From contig CADECY010000010.1 in the NCBI GenBank assembly GCA_902825945.1, positions 75,869 through 130,973 on the forward strand: 55,105 nt of DNA, read 5' to 3'. This DNA comes from an uncultured Acidobacteriota bacterium. GTDB lineage: Bacteria > Acidobacteriota > Terriglobia > Bryobacterales > Bryobacteraceae. The position numbers and the translations under genes were made by a program. The notes under the pieces were generated by a model. It had not been told where the DNA came from, made no database searches, and was given only the letters and a program-made list of their open reading frames with translations. Shown here in pieces: positions 42,472 through 51,419 of this stretch; positions within the stretch are counted from its first letter, which is position 1; each line of letters begins with the position of its first letter.

Positions 42472-43683
42472 ATGGGCATTCTGGCGAGATCGATCGCGCC
42501 CGTGCTCGGGCGAGCCGCGCGCGAGGCTCCCGCGGTGGCGCTGACCGGCCCCCGGCAGTCGGGCAAGACCACGCTCCTTCGCGAGATGTTCGGGGCCAAG
42601 GCCCACTACGTATCGCTCGAGCCTCCGGACGTGCGCGCTACCGCGGCCGCCGATCCGCGCGGATTCCTCGATGCGTATCCGCCTCCGGTGATCTTCGACG
42701 AGGTGCAATACACACCCGAGTTGCTGCCCTACATCAAGGAGCGGATCGACGAGCGGAGATCGGTCTCGGGCCAGTATTTCCTCACCGGCTCGCAGAACCT
42801 GTTGCTGTCGCAGAGGATCACCGAGACCCTGGCCGGCCGGGCGGCGATGCTGCAACTGCTGCCGCTCACACAACGCGAGATGCTCGGATCTCCGGGAGCG
42901 CCGCTTCCGTGGGAGGCAGCGCGCAAACTCCCGATGCGCTACGCGGGCGAGGATGTCTGGGATACGCTCTTGCGCGGTGGATATCCCGAGCTCACGGCAC
43001 AGCCCAAGCGCGGCATCACCCTGTGGCACTCGAGCTACGTGCAAACCTATCTCGAGCGCGATGTCCGCACGTTGCGCCAGATCGGCGACCTCGGCTCGTT
43101 CCAGAATTTTCTGCGGGTGCTGGCGGCACGATCCGGACAATTGCTGAATCTCGCCGACATGTCCCGCGACCTGGGCGTGGCGCTGAATACCGTCAAAGCC
43201 TGGCTTTCGGTTCTCGAAGCCAGCTATCAAGTGATCGTGCTGCGGCCCTACTTCGCCAACATCGGAAAGCGGCTGGTGAAGACTCCGAAGGTCTACTTCA
43301 CCGACACGGGCACACTGTGCTATCTCGCCGGACTACGCGATGCCCGGCATGCCGCGCAGGGTCCTCTCGGTGGCGCGATCTTCGAGACGGCGGTGATCCT
43401 CGAGGTGTTCAAGACGATTCTCCATCGAGGCTTGCAGCCACAGTTGTACTTCTGGCGGACCGCGAAAGGCGCGGAGGTGGACCTGGTCGTCGATACGGGC
43501 GAAGAGTTGATTCCGGTGGAGATCAAGGCTTCAGGGACGCCGATTCCGGGAATGGCGGCGGGCATTCACGCTTTCCGCGCGGAACTGGGATCGCGCGTGG
43601 GCCCTGGATATGTGGTCCATACGGGCAACATCAAGCTACCGCTCGGACCCGGTGTCACCGCGCTCCCGTTTCGAATGCTGTAG
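42472..43683 (+). CDS. AAA+ ATPase with C-terminal DUF4143 (COG1373 family)
   Basis: The 403-residue protein has Walker A GPRQSGKTTL near residues 25-34, Walker B VIFDEVQYTPELL and the sensor GSQNLLLSQ. The C-terminal DUF4143 region shows KVYFTDTGTLCYLAGL and the restriction-endonuclease-like YFWRTAKGAEVDLVVD...VEIKAS, with Glu, Asp and E-x-K in PD-(D/E)XK order. Members of this family are widespread and unassigned, with proposed roles in toxin-antitoxin or defence functions. No ribosome-binding site precedes ATG 42472; two palindromic elements do, so a leaderless mRNA and autoregulation are likely. It converges with the lactonase gene. Confidence 0.92.
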   Translation: MGILARSIAPVLGRAAREAPAVALTGPRQSGKTTLLREMFGAKAHYVSLEPPDVRATAAADPRGFLDAYPPPVIFDEVQYTPELLPYIKERIDERRSVSGQYFLTGSQNLLLSQRITETLAGRAAMLQLLPLTQREMLGSPGAPLPWEAARKLPMRYAGEDVWDTLLRGGYPELTAQPKRGITLWHSSYVQTYLERDVRTLRQIGDLGSFQNFLRVLAARSGQLLNLADMSRDLGVALNTVKAWLSVLEASYQVIVLRPYFANIGKRLVKTPKVYFTDTGTLCYLAGLRDARHAAQGPLGGAIFETAVILEVFKTILHRGLQPQLYFWRTAKGAEVDLVVDTGEELIPVEIKASGTPIPGMAAGIHAFRAELGSRVGPGYVVHTGNIKLPLGPGVTALPFRML

Positions 43684-43689
43684 GCACCA

Positions 43690-44868
43690 TCACCCGAGCT
43701 GCAGGAAGCGAATCTCCGACGGACTCCCGACCCCGTACCAGCGCCCCGTGAAGATCAGTTTGCCGGACTTGCGGTCCACGCGAAAGCACGTCATGTTGTC
43801 GCTGTTCGAGTGCAGCACGTAAAGGAAGCGGCCCGAGGGATCGAAGTTGAAGTTGCGCGGATAGGCGCCGTGAGTCCAGGCCCAATCGACAGTCTTCACC
43901 GTGCCATCGGCCTTGTTGATGGCATAGATGACGATCGTGTCGTAGAGGCGGTTGGCGCAATAGACGAAGCGGCCGTCGCTGCTCACCATGGTCTCGGAAG
44001 GATAATTGGTTCCCTCGAAGCCCTTGGGCAGCGTGGAGATCGTCTGCTTGATCTTGGCCTCGCCGGTCGCGCCGTCCCACGACATGACGTCGAGCGTCGA
44101 GCCTTCTTCGTTGAGCGAGTAGAGATACTTGCCGTTCGGGTGGAAGGCGAAGTGCCTCGGACCCGCGCCTTCGTTCGCCTGCACGAACGGCTGCGAATTC
44201 GGCGTCAGTTTGCCCGATTGCGGATCGACGCGCCAAATGTAGACGCGATCGGTACCGAGATCGGCCGCAAGCAGAAACTTGCCCGAGGGATCGGTCTGCG
44301 CCATGTGCGCGTGCGGCGCGTCGTGTCCGCTGATGGCGAAGCTTCCGGGAGGCGCATCTTTGGCGGGCTGCTTGCCGAGCGGTCCGGTGATCTTGACCGA
44401 ATCGGCGAGTCCGCCGAGTGAGCCGTCGGGTTTGATCGAGACCACGCCGACTTCGCCGCTGCCGTAGTTCGCCGCGAACGCGAACTTGCCCGCTGGATCG
44501 ACGCTCACGTGCGCCGGTCCCTTGCCACCGGACGGCGCCGAGTTGAGCACGGTGAGGTCGCCGGTCGAAGCGTTGACGGCCAGCGCGGTGATCGTGCCGC
44601 CTTGTCCTTGCACCTCGCTTGCCGTGTAGAGGAATTTGTTGGTGGGGTGGAAATAGAGTGTCGAGGGATTCGGGATGCCCGTGACGACATTGCGTGGCGT
44701 GAGCACGCCGTCCGCCGGATTCATCGTGTAGATGTGGATTCCCTTGCCGCGATTCGTGTAGGCGCCCACGTAGGCGACGATCGGACCCTTTCCGGGCGCG
44801 GGTCGAGCGGCCGCGGCGGAGGCTCCGGCTGTGGCGGCAATGACGAAGGTTCGGCGGCTGGTCTTCAT
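43690..44868 (-). CDS. Tat-exported lactonase/6-phosphogluconolactonase-like beta-propeller
   Basis: ATG 44868 (MKTSRRTFVIAATAGASAAA) gives a twin-arginine leader and 392 residues. The rest is a seven-bladed propeller of the YbhE/lactonase family: VAYVGAYTNRGKGIHIYTM, PAHVSVDPAGKFAFAANYGS, HAHMAQTDPSGKFLLAADLG, RHFAFHPNGKYLYSLNEEGS and PRNFNFDPSGRFLYVLHSN. Such proteins hydrolyse sugar lactones or act as cis,cis-muconate cyclase-like enzymes. Export points to an extracytoplasmic lactone substrate. Between gene and upstream DNA lies a small inverted repeat (GAGAC, 44875-44879, and GTCTC, 44886-44890), and no ribosome-binding site is evident. Confidence 0.88.
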   Translation of the reverse strand: MKTSRRTFVIAATAGASAAAARPAPGKGPIVAYVGAYTNRGKGIHIYTMNPADGVLTPRNVVTGIPNPSTLYFHPTNKFLYTASEVQGQGGTITALAVNASTGDLTVLNSAPSGGKGPAHVSVDPAGKFAFAANYGSGEVGVVSIKPDGSLGGLADSVKITGPLGKQPAKDAPPGSFAISGHDAPHAHMAQTDPSGKFLLAADLGTDRVYIWRVDPQSGKLTPNSQPFVQANEGAGPRHFAFHPNGKYLYSLNEEGSTLDVMSWDGATGEAKIKQTISTLPKGFEGTNYPSETMVSSDGRFVYCANRLYDTIVIYAINKADGTVKTVDWAWTHGAYPRNFNFDPSGRFLYVLHSNSDNMTCFRVDRKSGKLIFTGRWYGVGSPSEIRFLQLG

Positions 44869-45214
44869 GGTGATGAGACACGATTGTCTCGCACTCGGTT
44901 CGGGGCGGGCAACGGCTCGGCTCGGCGTCACAGACCGAGCGGCCTGGGAGAAGTTCGGCGGTTCGACCGCGATGCGCATGCAGTCATCCGAGCTTTCGAC
45001 TCGGAATCCGCTGTCCGGGCCGGGAGTTACCGGCCGCATGAAGAAACCAGCGATGGTGGCAAACGTGGAGGCCCAAATGGCCACCGCCATTCTGTGTGTT
45101 GCGTCGCCGCTCGATCACTCAACGCGACGGAACCCTCGCGCCCGGCATCAAGCCCCGGGTCAGGAGGTCTCGCCGGGCACCCGTGCGGGAGGCTATTCTG
45201 GAGGCATCTGCGCC
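44869..45214. other. Divergent intergenic region between lactonase and antiporter genes
   Basis: These 346 bases separate two divergent genes and show no supported gene. Close to the lactonase start is the short inverted repeat described with that gene; near the antiporter start is GGAGG (45200-45204). Frames on the plus strand continue into the antiporter frame but have no start or domain similarity. Confidence 0.5.
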
Positions 45215-46411
45215 GTGAACATCACACCTGAATTGACATACCTGATACTCGTCGTGGCCCTCTTCATCGTTCCCCGGGGATTGCAGCGGTTCCGGCTGCC
45301 CGGCGCGATCACTTCGCTCGCGCTGGGAGCGATCGCCACCATGGTCTTTCACGCCTTTCACGGGGATTCGACGGTCGAGCTATTGGGCACGCTGGGAATC
45401 GTGGCACTGTTCCTATTCGCCGGACTCGAAGTGGACTGGTGTGATCTCGAGAGAGGCAAGCCCGCCCTGGTGGTACATGTTCTGATTCAAGTCCTGCTTC
45501 TGGCAGTGAGTTCACTGGCCTGTGCGTGGCTCTTCGGCCTGACACTGAGGCCCGCGCTGCTGTTCAGTCTAGCTCTGTTCACTCCGTCAACCGGATTCAT
45601 ACTCGATTCCCTCCATGCCATGGGCCTGACGGCGGAGGAGCGTTACTGGGTAAAGGCCAAAGCAATCGCAGCAGAGCTCGTGGCGCTGCTGGTGCTGTTC
45701 GTGACAGTGCAAAGCGTTGAAGTCGAAAGGCTGGGGATCTCGACGCTCGCCTTGGTGGCTTTCGTCGCCGTGCTGCCCGCGATCTTTCGCTGGTTCAATC
45801 GGATGATCGCACCGTTTGCCCCTCGCTCCGAGTTTACGTTTCTGATTCTCACCGCGCTGCTCGCCGCCCATCTGACGCGGGCGCTGGGCGTTTATTATCT
45901 GGTTGGAGCGTTCGTAGTCGGTGTGGTCGCCACGCGCATGCGGCTCTTGATTCCGGCCTTGAGTTCGCCACAATTGGCGGCCAGCGTGGAACTCTTCGCC
46001 TCGTTCTTCATTCCCTTCTATTTTTTCAAGGCCGGCCTGCATCTGAAGCAGGAGTATTTCTCCGCGAAGGCGTTCGCGATTGCCCTGGGACTTCTCGTCG
46101 CCGTGGTTCCGGTCCGCATCCTTCGTGTCGCGGCTCACCGGCGCTGGGCGTTCGGCGAAGACTGGGCCGCCGGAACCCGCATCGGAACGGCCATGATTCC
46201 CACGTTGGTGTTCACGATCGTATTGGCGGAGATCCTGCGCGACCGGTTCGGCCTCGCTCCCGAACTGTTCGGCGCGTTGATCGTTTTCACTCTAGGCAAT
46301 ACTCTGATCCCCGGGTTCGCGCTGCGAACGCCCGCTCCCGAATTCGAGAGACCGAAGGTCGCTTCCGAGCCCTGCATCGAAGTGAATCCTCTCACGCCGC
46401 CGCCCGGCTAG
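45215..46411 (+). CDS. Cation:proton antiporter (CPA2/KefB-like) membrane protein
   Basis: GTG 45215 lies 10-11 bases after GGAGG and begins VNITPELTYLILVVALFIVP, giving 398 residues. Eleven to twelve hydrophobic segments are visible. The family motif LFLFAGLEVDW is near residues 65-75, with FSLALFTPSTGFILDSL in the fifth helix region and GVYYLVGAFVVGVVATRM later. It belongs to the sodium/hydrogen exchanger superfamily and exchanges Na+ or K+ for protons across the inner membrane. There is no C-terminal RCK/TrkA-N regulatory domain, only a short tail. Ion specificity is not predictable. Confidence 0.88.
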   Translation: MNITPELTYLILVVALFIVPRGLQRFRLPGAITSLALGAIATMVFHAFHGDSTVELLGTLGIVALFLFAGLEVDWCDLERGKPALVVHVLIQVLLLAVSSLACAWLFGLTLRPALLFSLALFTPSTGFILDSLHAMGLTAEERYWVKAKAIAAELVALLVLFVTVQSVEVERLGISTLALVAFVAVLPAIFRWFNRMIAPFAPRSEFTFLILTALLAAHLTRALGVYYLVGAFVVGVVATRMRLLIPALSSPQLAASVELFASFFIPFYFFKAGLHLKQEYFSAKAFAIALGLLVAVVPVRILRVAAHRRWAFGEDWAAGTRIGTAMIPTLVFTIVLAEILRDRFGLAPELFGALIVFTLGNTLIPGFALRTPAPEFERPKVASEPCIEVNPLTPPPG

Positions 46412-46499
46412 ACCCGACTCCTCCGGAGGACGCCATCCGCGCGGAAGTAGTGATCCCTTCACCGCCAATCAGAGTAGCGGACGTTCATCAACCGTTTTA

Positions 46500-47972
46500 T
46501 CACTTTCCGGCCGGCAGCGAGGCCAATGCCATGCGTGCCACCGCAAGATCCGGCTGCAGACGGATCGCCTCGCGGAACGCCGCCGCGGCTTCGGAAAACT
46601 GCTTCAACTCGCGGTGCGTGAATCCGAGATTGAGCCACGAGTAGGAGTCGTCGGGGGCCGCCGCGACCGCGTCCTTCATCTCCTTCAGAGCGCCGGCGAC
46701 GTTACCCTGCTTTCCGATCGAGACCGCGAGGGCCAATCGGGCCGCCGTGTCCTTCGGTGCGAGCGACAGCGCCTTGCGCAACCGCGCTTCGGCGTCGCGA
46801 TCGCGATCCAGCCGGATGAGCGTCTTCCCGAGTGCGATCAGCGTGGGCACATCGTTCGGGGCGCGCTCCAGGTACTCTTCGTAGAGGCTCGCCGACGCGG
46901 CAGTGGGCACGCGCGTGTTGGCGATCGCGAGCGAAAGCTGGTCGGCCTTCGTGTAGAAGGGGATCAGAGTGCCCGAGTACGGCTCATGGCTCTCCTTGAC
47001 CGGGTCCGCGAACTTCGGTTCGCGCTGAATCCAGTGATCGGTCATCCGGATGTGGATCGCATCTTGCGCCTTGCGCTTCGCCATGTGGCAGCCGGCGCAC
47101 CCGGTCACCTTGGCGCGTGTGTGCTCGGACTGGTGACAGGATCCGCACGCCTCGCGCGCTCGCGCCGAGTGCGGATCATGGCAGGTGACGCAGCCCAGCT
47201 TTCCATTGGACTTCTGGTAGCAGGCCGACTGCATCAGCCGGTACGCCGTGTGGTTCACCTCGAAACGGCCCGCGGGCGGATCGGAGCGGTCGAAGTAGAG
47301 CTTGTAGTCCGCGAGCGGCTCGCCGGGCTTGTACGAAAAGACGTCACGGCCGGGCTTCCGCATCGAGTCGACGACACCCATCGACTCGGTTTCGAGATGG
47401 CACTGGAAGCACACTTCGCTCGACTGTTTCGGATTGTAGATGTTGCCGGGGCCGGGTTTGGCGAGGTGCGCGGTGGCATCGCCATGACAGCGGCGGCACG
47501 TGATCGCCGCGGGCTTCTCCGAATCGGAATGGCAGAACAGACACGAATCAACCACCTCGCGCCGCATGTCCAGGTGATCCGGGCGGTCGTAGCCGGGGGA
47601 CATGAAATACGCGTTCTCCTGGCTGTACCACGACACCGGGAGTTCGAGCAGCAGTCCCGTTGGCGTGCGCGACGCGTAGGTGATCGAGTGGTTGCCGGAG
47701 CCGATGGCCACGTCGATCGTCTTCTCGATCACGTTGATTTCGGTGCCGCCCGCGCCGATCTGGTGGCGCCTCATCTTGCCATCGGCGATCGTGTAGTGGC
47801 GGTTCGACAAGCGATGGTAGAACTTGGATGGCAAAGCAGAGGGCCGCTCCGTGATGGAGCGGCCCATGCCGGTTTTCGCGAATGCATCGGCGATGGCCGC
47901 GTGACAGGGGCGGCAATCGTTGGCGAGCAGGCTAGAACTGAATGCGAGCGCCGAGCATAAAGTTACGTTCAT
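46500..47972 (-). CDS. Seven-heme cytochrome c with C-terminal TPR domain
   Basis: The 490-residue protein has a signal peptide (MNVTLCSALAFSSSLLAND) and seven CXXCH heme motifs: CRPCH, CLFCH, CRRCH, CFQCH, CVTCH, CGSCH and CAGCH. Residues about 355-485 are three to four TPR units (DVPTLIALGKTLIRLDRDRD, DDSYSWLNLGFTHRELKQFS). It resembles periplasmic multiheme cytochromes (cytochrome c554/NapC-linked or OmcA-like decaheme partners), with the TPR tail for docking. ATG 47972 lies 41 bases inside the end of the receptor gene, so the two are co-transcribed. The redox partner and role are unknown. Confidence 0.9.
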   Translation of the reverse strand: MNVTLCSALAFSSSLLANDCRPCHAAIADAFAKTGMGRSITERPSALPSKFYHRLSNRHYTIADGKMRRHQIGAGGTEINVIEKTIDVAIGSGNHSITYASRTPTGLLLELPVSWYSQENAYFMSPGYDRPDHLDMRREVVDSCLFCHSDSEKPAAITCRRCHGDATAHLAKPGPGNIYNPKQSSEVCFQCHLETESMGVVDSMRKPGRDVFSYKPGEPLADYKLYFDRSDPPAGRFEVNHTAYRLMQSACYQKSNGKLGCVTCHDPHSARAREACGSCHQSEHTRAKVTGCAGCHMAKRKAQDAIHIRMTDHWIQREPKFADPVKESHEPYSGTLIPFYTKADQLSLAIANTRVPTAASASLYEEYLERAPNDVPTLIALGKTLIRLDRDRDAEARLRKALSLAPKDTAARLALAVSIGKQGNVAGALKEMKDAVAAAPDDSYSWLNLGFTHRELKQFSEAAAAFREAIRLQPDLAVARMALASLPAGK

Positions 47973-50900
47973 TGCGGGTGGAAGTCACACGCCCGAACGT
48001 TGCCGGCGTCGAGAAGTTGGTTCCGACTCCGTTGAACTGCGTGTGGTTGAAGAAATTGTAGCCTTCTCCGCGAAGCTCCATACGAACTCCTTCCTTCAGC
48101 GGGAAGGCTTTCATGAAGTTCATGTCCCACTGATTCCAGCCAGGGCCGCCGACTACGTTGCGCGACACGGGAGAGAACGTCCCAGTGGCCGGCAATGAAT
48201 ATACCGACGCGTCGAACCAACGGTTCAGCGTACGCTCGCTGTGCGACAACTGCGGTCGGCCCGACGCCAGCGGGCGCTGTCGCGTGGACGATCCGATTGC
48301 CGCCACGTCGCGACCGAGTTCGGGGCTGATCGGAAGGCCGGTGCGCAACGTGTAGATCGTGCCCACTTGCCATCCGCCGAACATCCGGCTGGCCAGATCC
48401 TTCCGGCCCTTCAGGAACGGCAGTTCGTAAACCATGCTTCCCACGAAGTTATGCCGTGCGTCGAAGCTGGCGAGCGCTCGTTCACCGCTGGCGTCGAGCG
48501 TGTTGGGATAGTTGCCGTAGATTCCGCCCGTGTAGTCAGCGTTGTCGATCGCCTTCGACCACGTGTAGGCCGTCTGGAACATCAGTCCGTTCGCGAAGTT
48601 GCGGTTGATGCTCGTCTGCAGGCCGTGATAGTTCGACGCGTAGCTCTGCTCGCGATGCATGATGGAGGTCCAGCCCTTGTAGGGCCGGAGTTGATTCACA
48701 TTGACGCCGGAGCCCGCCTGCAGGATCAGCGGATTCGGCAGCGGCTGATTCAGGTCCTGTCCACGCATGAAGTGAATGCCGCGGCTGCCGGAATATCCGA
48801 TCTCGACAACCGTGTTGCGGCCCAGCCCATGCTGGATGTTCAGGTTCCACTGTTGTGTGTAGGGCGTGAGCTGATTCATGTCGATCGAGCCGAGCCCGAT
48901 CGGCAGATCGAAGTTGCGCGAGGAGCCGCCGCCGGGAGCCGACAGGCGCGTGTTATCGATGCTCACCAGTTCCGAGAAGGGCGGGTTGCCCGACATCAGA
49001 ATGAACGCGCCGAGGATCTCGCGGCTATAGAACAATCCGTATCCGCCGCGCACCGCGGTCTTGCCGTTGCCGAACAGATCGTAGGCGAAGCTGAACCGGG
49101 GCGCGAAATTCTTCTTGTGAGTCTGCCAATAGGCGGTCGGGTCCACGAGTCCGTTGAATCGCTCTCCCGATCCGCGGACCACCTGGCCTGATGAATTGAC
49201 GGTGACCGCGCGAGCGGCATTGTACTGGCCCGGCACAAAAGCACGAAGCCGGTTGTCCGGTTCGTGGGCAGGCGGGAAGTACGAGAAGCGCACCCCCAGG
49301 TTGAGAGTGAGCCGGGTGTTCACCTTCCACGAATCGTCGACGAATGCCTCGAACGAATTGCGGCGATTGTCATTGAACGCGACGGTGTTGGTTTCGTCAT
49401 AGGTGGCGGCACGGCCCAACAGCATGTCGGCGAACGCGTCGCCGCTGGTGACCCCGGCCTGACGGGTCGCGCGGCCGTCGAACGTGAAGCGCCCGAACAC
49501 GTCGGTGTTCGTCGGCTCGAACTTGATCTCGTAGGAGTAGTTGCCGCCGAACTTGATCGTGTGCCGGTTCTTGATCCAGGTGAACGAATCCCGGAACTCG
49601 TAGATCGTTTGGTAGTTGCTCCACGGCGAACCCGGCGTCACCCCAGCATAGTTCGTGAGCGAGATGGTCGGCACGCGGTCCGGAACCTTGGACAGGTTCA
49701 GGCTCTGGAGCGGATAGGTCTGTTCGGTGTCGGGGAACAGTTGCGGGATGTTGATGCCCCACACGGAGCCGCTCAGATCGGGCGGAAACTGCTTGATCCG
49801 GTTGTGGCTGCGGACCCAGTTGAAGTCCATAATGAGGTTCGGCCGGAACGTCGCGTTGTAGTTCACCGTCATGTTCCGGGCCGGCGTTTCGTCCTGCCGG
49901 CGCAAGAATGAGAAACCCGAAGACGTGGCGAAATTCGAGAGCCGGAATTCCGGGGTCAGGCGCCACATGATGCGATGGTTGTTGGTGAAGTTGTGGTCGA
50001 CGCGGAAGTTCATTTCATCCGTGTTGTCCTTACGGCCCTGCAGGAAAAACGAATTGCGATTGGCGGCGTCGAGAAAGTTCGGGTCCGGGTACATGCGCGC
50101 ATAGCCGAGCGCATTGCGGTCGATTCTCGCCTGGGGAATCACGTTGCCCGGAAACGGCTGACCGGCAGCGTCGGGATCGAAAAGCGTGAGCGTGCTTGCG
50201 GAGAAGTTGCCGGCCTTCTGGGCCGGGGTCGGCACGATATTGAAAAAGCTTTCTTGCCGCCGCTCTTTGATCCAACCGAGCAGAACGAAGAAGAACGTCT
50301 TGTTCTTGCCGTTGTACACCTTCGGAATGTACGCCGGACCTCCGACGCTGAAGCCGAAGTCGTTGCCGCGGAAAGGCGCGCGCGAAGGCAGGAAGAAGTT
50401 CCGCGCGTTCAGCTTGTCATTGCGGTGGAAATAGTAGACCGACCCGTGCAACGCGTTCGTACCGCCTTTGGTGATCACGTTGAACTGCGATCCGCCACCC
50501 ACACCGAACTCGGCCGAGTAGTTGCCGCGAATCGCGCGGAACTCGGCTACCGTCTCGATGTTCGGCGCCATGGGCGAACTCCAGTTGCCGCCCGTGTCGA
50601 CGTTGTAGCCGCCATCGAGCAGCCACGCGTTGTGCGTCGGACGGATTCCATTCACCGCCGAATTGTTCGCGCGCCGGTCATACGGAGTCGTGGAGACCAC
50701 GCCCGGCATCAGCAGCGCGAACGGCACCACGTTGCGTCCGCGCGACGGAAGCTGAATCATGTCCTTGCCGTCGATCAACTGAGAAGTGGTTCCCGTCGCC
50801 GTGTTCACCGCGACCGCCGCGGCTTCCACCGTTACCTGATCGGCGATCTGGCCCACTTCCATCGAGAAGATAATGCGGCGATTGTCGTTGACGCGCAGAA

Positions 50901-51192
50901 TCACGCTCTGAACGGTCGCCTTCTTGAACCCCTGCGCTTCGGCCGTCACTTCATAGGTGCCGATCGGAATCAGCGTGAACAGATAGTTGCCGGATTCGTC
51001 GGACTTCGTCTCGCGGACGATCCCGGTTCCGGTGTTGCGGGCCCGAACGACAACGTTCGGGATGACAGCGGATGTGGAATCCTGAACAACTCCATAGATT
51101 CCAGCTGTCACCTCTTGCGCTATGAGGCCCGGTGCGATCGACAAGGCGAGTACGCCCGCCGCAAAAATAGTTGCGATGCGTGGATAGACCAT
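47932..51192 (-). CDS. Oar-like TonB-dependent outer-membrane receptor
   Basis: The 1086-residue protein has a signal peptide (MVYPRIATIFAAGVLALSIA) and a carboxypeptidase-regulatory-like domain at about 28-115 (YGVVQDSTSAVIPNVVVRAR, SDESGNYLFTLIPIGTYEV). A TonB plug (VLMPGVVSTTPYDRRANNSA, then NVITKGGTNALHGSVYYFHR) and a 22-strand-type barrel follow, ending in Phe (GARIQF). The family is strongly expanded in Acidobacteriota and takes up or processes large substrates using TonB energy. The ribosome-binding site GGGGAG lies six bases before the ATG and is covered by an inverted repeat. The cytochrome gene overlaps its end. Confidence 0.95.
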   Translation of the reverse strand: MVYPRIATIFAAGVLALSIAPGLIAQEVTAGIYGVVQDSTSAVIPNVVVRARNTGTGIVRETKSDESGNYLFTLIPIGTYEVTAEAQGFKKATVQSVILRVNDNRRIIFSMEVGQIADQVTVEAAAVAVNTATGTTSQLIDGKDMIQLPSRGRNVVPFALLMPGVVSTTPYDRRANNSAVNGIRPTHNAWLLDGGYNVDTGGNWSSPMAPNIETVAEFRAIRGNYSAEFGVGGGSQFNVITKGGTNALHGSVYYFHRNDKLNARNFFLPSRAPFRGNDFGFSVGGPAYIPKVYNGKNKTFFFVLLGWIKERRQESFFNIVPTPAQKAGNFSASTLTLFDPDAAGQPFPGNVIPQARIDRNALGYARMYPDPNFLDAANRNSFFLQGRKDNTDEMNFRVDHNFTNNHRIMWRLTPEFRLSNFATSSGFSFLRRQDETPARNMTVNYNATFRPNLIMDFNWVRSHNRIKQFPPDLSGSVWGINIPQLFPDTEQTYPLQSLNLSKVPDRVPTISLTNYAGVTPGSPWSNYQTIYEFRDSFTWIKNRHTIKFGGNYSYEIKFEPTNTDVFGRFTFDGRATRQAGVTSGDAFADMLLGRAATYDETNTVAFNDNRRNSFEAFVDDSWKVNTRLTLNLGVRFSYFPPAHEPDNRLRAFVPGQYNAARAVTVNSSGQVVRGSGERFNGLVDPTAYWQTHKKNFAPRFSFAYDLFGNGKTAVRGGYGLFYSREILGAFILMSGNPPFSELVSIDNTRLSAPGGGSSRNFDLPIGLGSIDMNQLTPYTQQWNLNIQHGLGRNTVVEIGYSGSRGIHFMRGQDLNQPLPNPLILQAGSGVNVNQLRPYKGWTSIMHREQSYASNYHGLQTSINRNFANGLMFQTAYTWSKAIDNADYTGGIYGNYPNTLDASGERALASFDARHNFVGSMVYELPFLKGRKDLASRMFGGWQVGTIYTLRTGLPISPELGRDVAAIGSSTRQRPLASGRPQLSHSERTLNRWFDASVYSLPATGTFSPVSRNVVGGPGWNQWDMNFMKAFPLKEGVRMELRGEGYNFFNHTQFNGVGTNFSTPATFGRVTSTRNERNFMLGARIQF

Positions 51193-51198
51193 CCAATG

Positions 51199-51237
51199 CT
51201 CCCCGTGTTCGCGAGTTGCGAACTTGGGGACAGTATA
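51199..51237 (-). promoter_or_regulatory. Leader hairpin masking the receptor gene ribosome-binding site
   Basis: On the minus strand TATACT (51237-51232) is a likely -10 box. It is followed by CCCC-AA-GTTCGC-AACTC-GCGAAC-AC-GGGG, an inverted repeat covering 51229-51201, whose last GGGG plus AG (51204-51199) is the ribosome-binding site. The inner stem of six pairs is perfect. Whether the outer CCCC is transcribed depends on the exact start site. Confidence 0.55.
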
Positions 51238-51388
51238 GCCCGATCGAGGGCGCGTGGGGTGAATATTCCGCTACACGCGGGCGAAAAGGGCAGGTCCGAG
51301 TTCCGGCATCGACAGTCAAGGCTCGATCCGCCGTGCGCATGCGGGTGGCCTCGCGACGCACGTGGCCTTGTGCTTTAATTGAAGCAAA

Positions 51389-51405
51389 GGCGCCCCCCGG
51401 GCGCC
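51389..51405 (+). promoter_or_regulatory. GC hairpin directly upstream of a ribosome-binding site
   Basis: GGCGCCC (51389-51395) and GGGCGCC (51399-51405) form a perfect seven-pair stem with a three-base loop. It is immediately followed by the ribosome-binding sequence GGAAGGAGGG (51406-51415) of the TPR gene. It could limit ribosome access or stabilise the mRNA 5' end. Confidence 0.5.
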
Positions 51406-51419
51406 GGAAGGAGGGCGTC

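Noticed and set aside
46614..47960. 448-codon plus-strand frame opposite the cytochrome gene
   Set aside because: The seven CXXCH motifs settle the coding strand. The plus frame is Arg-rich antisense.
49975..51378. 467-codon plus-strand frame opposite the receptor gene
   Set aside because: Antisense to the Oar-like receptor, with no recognisable domain.
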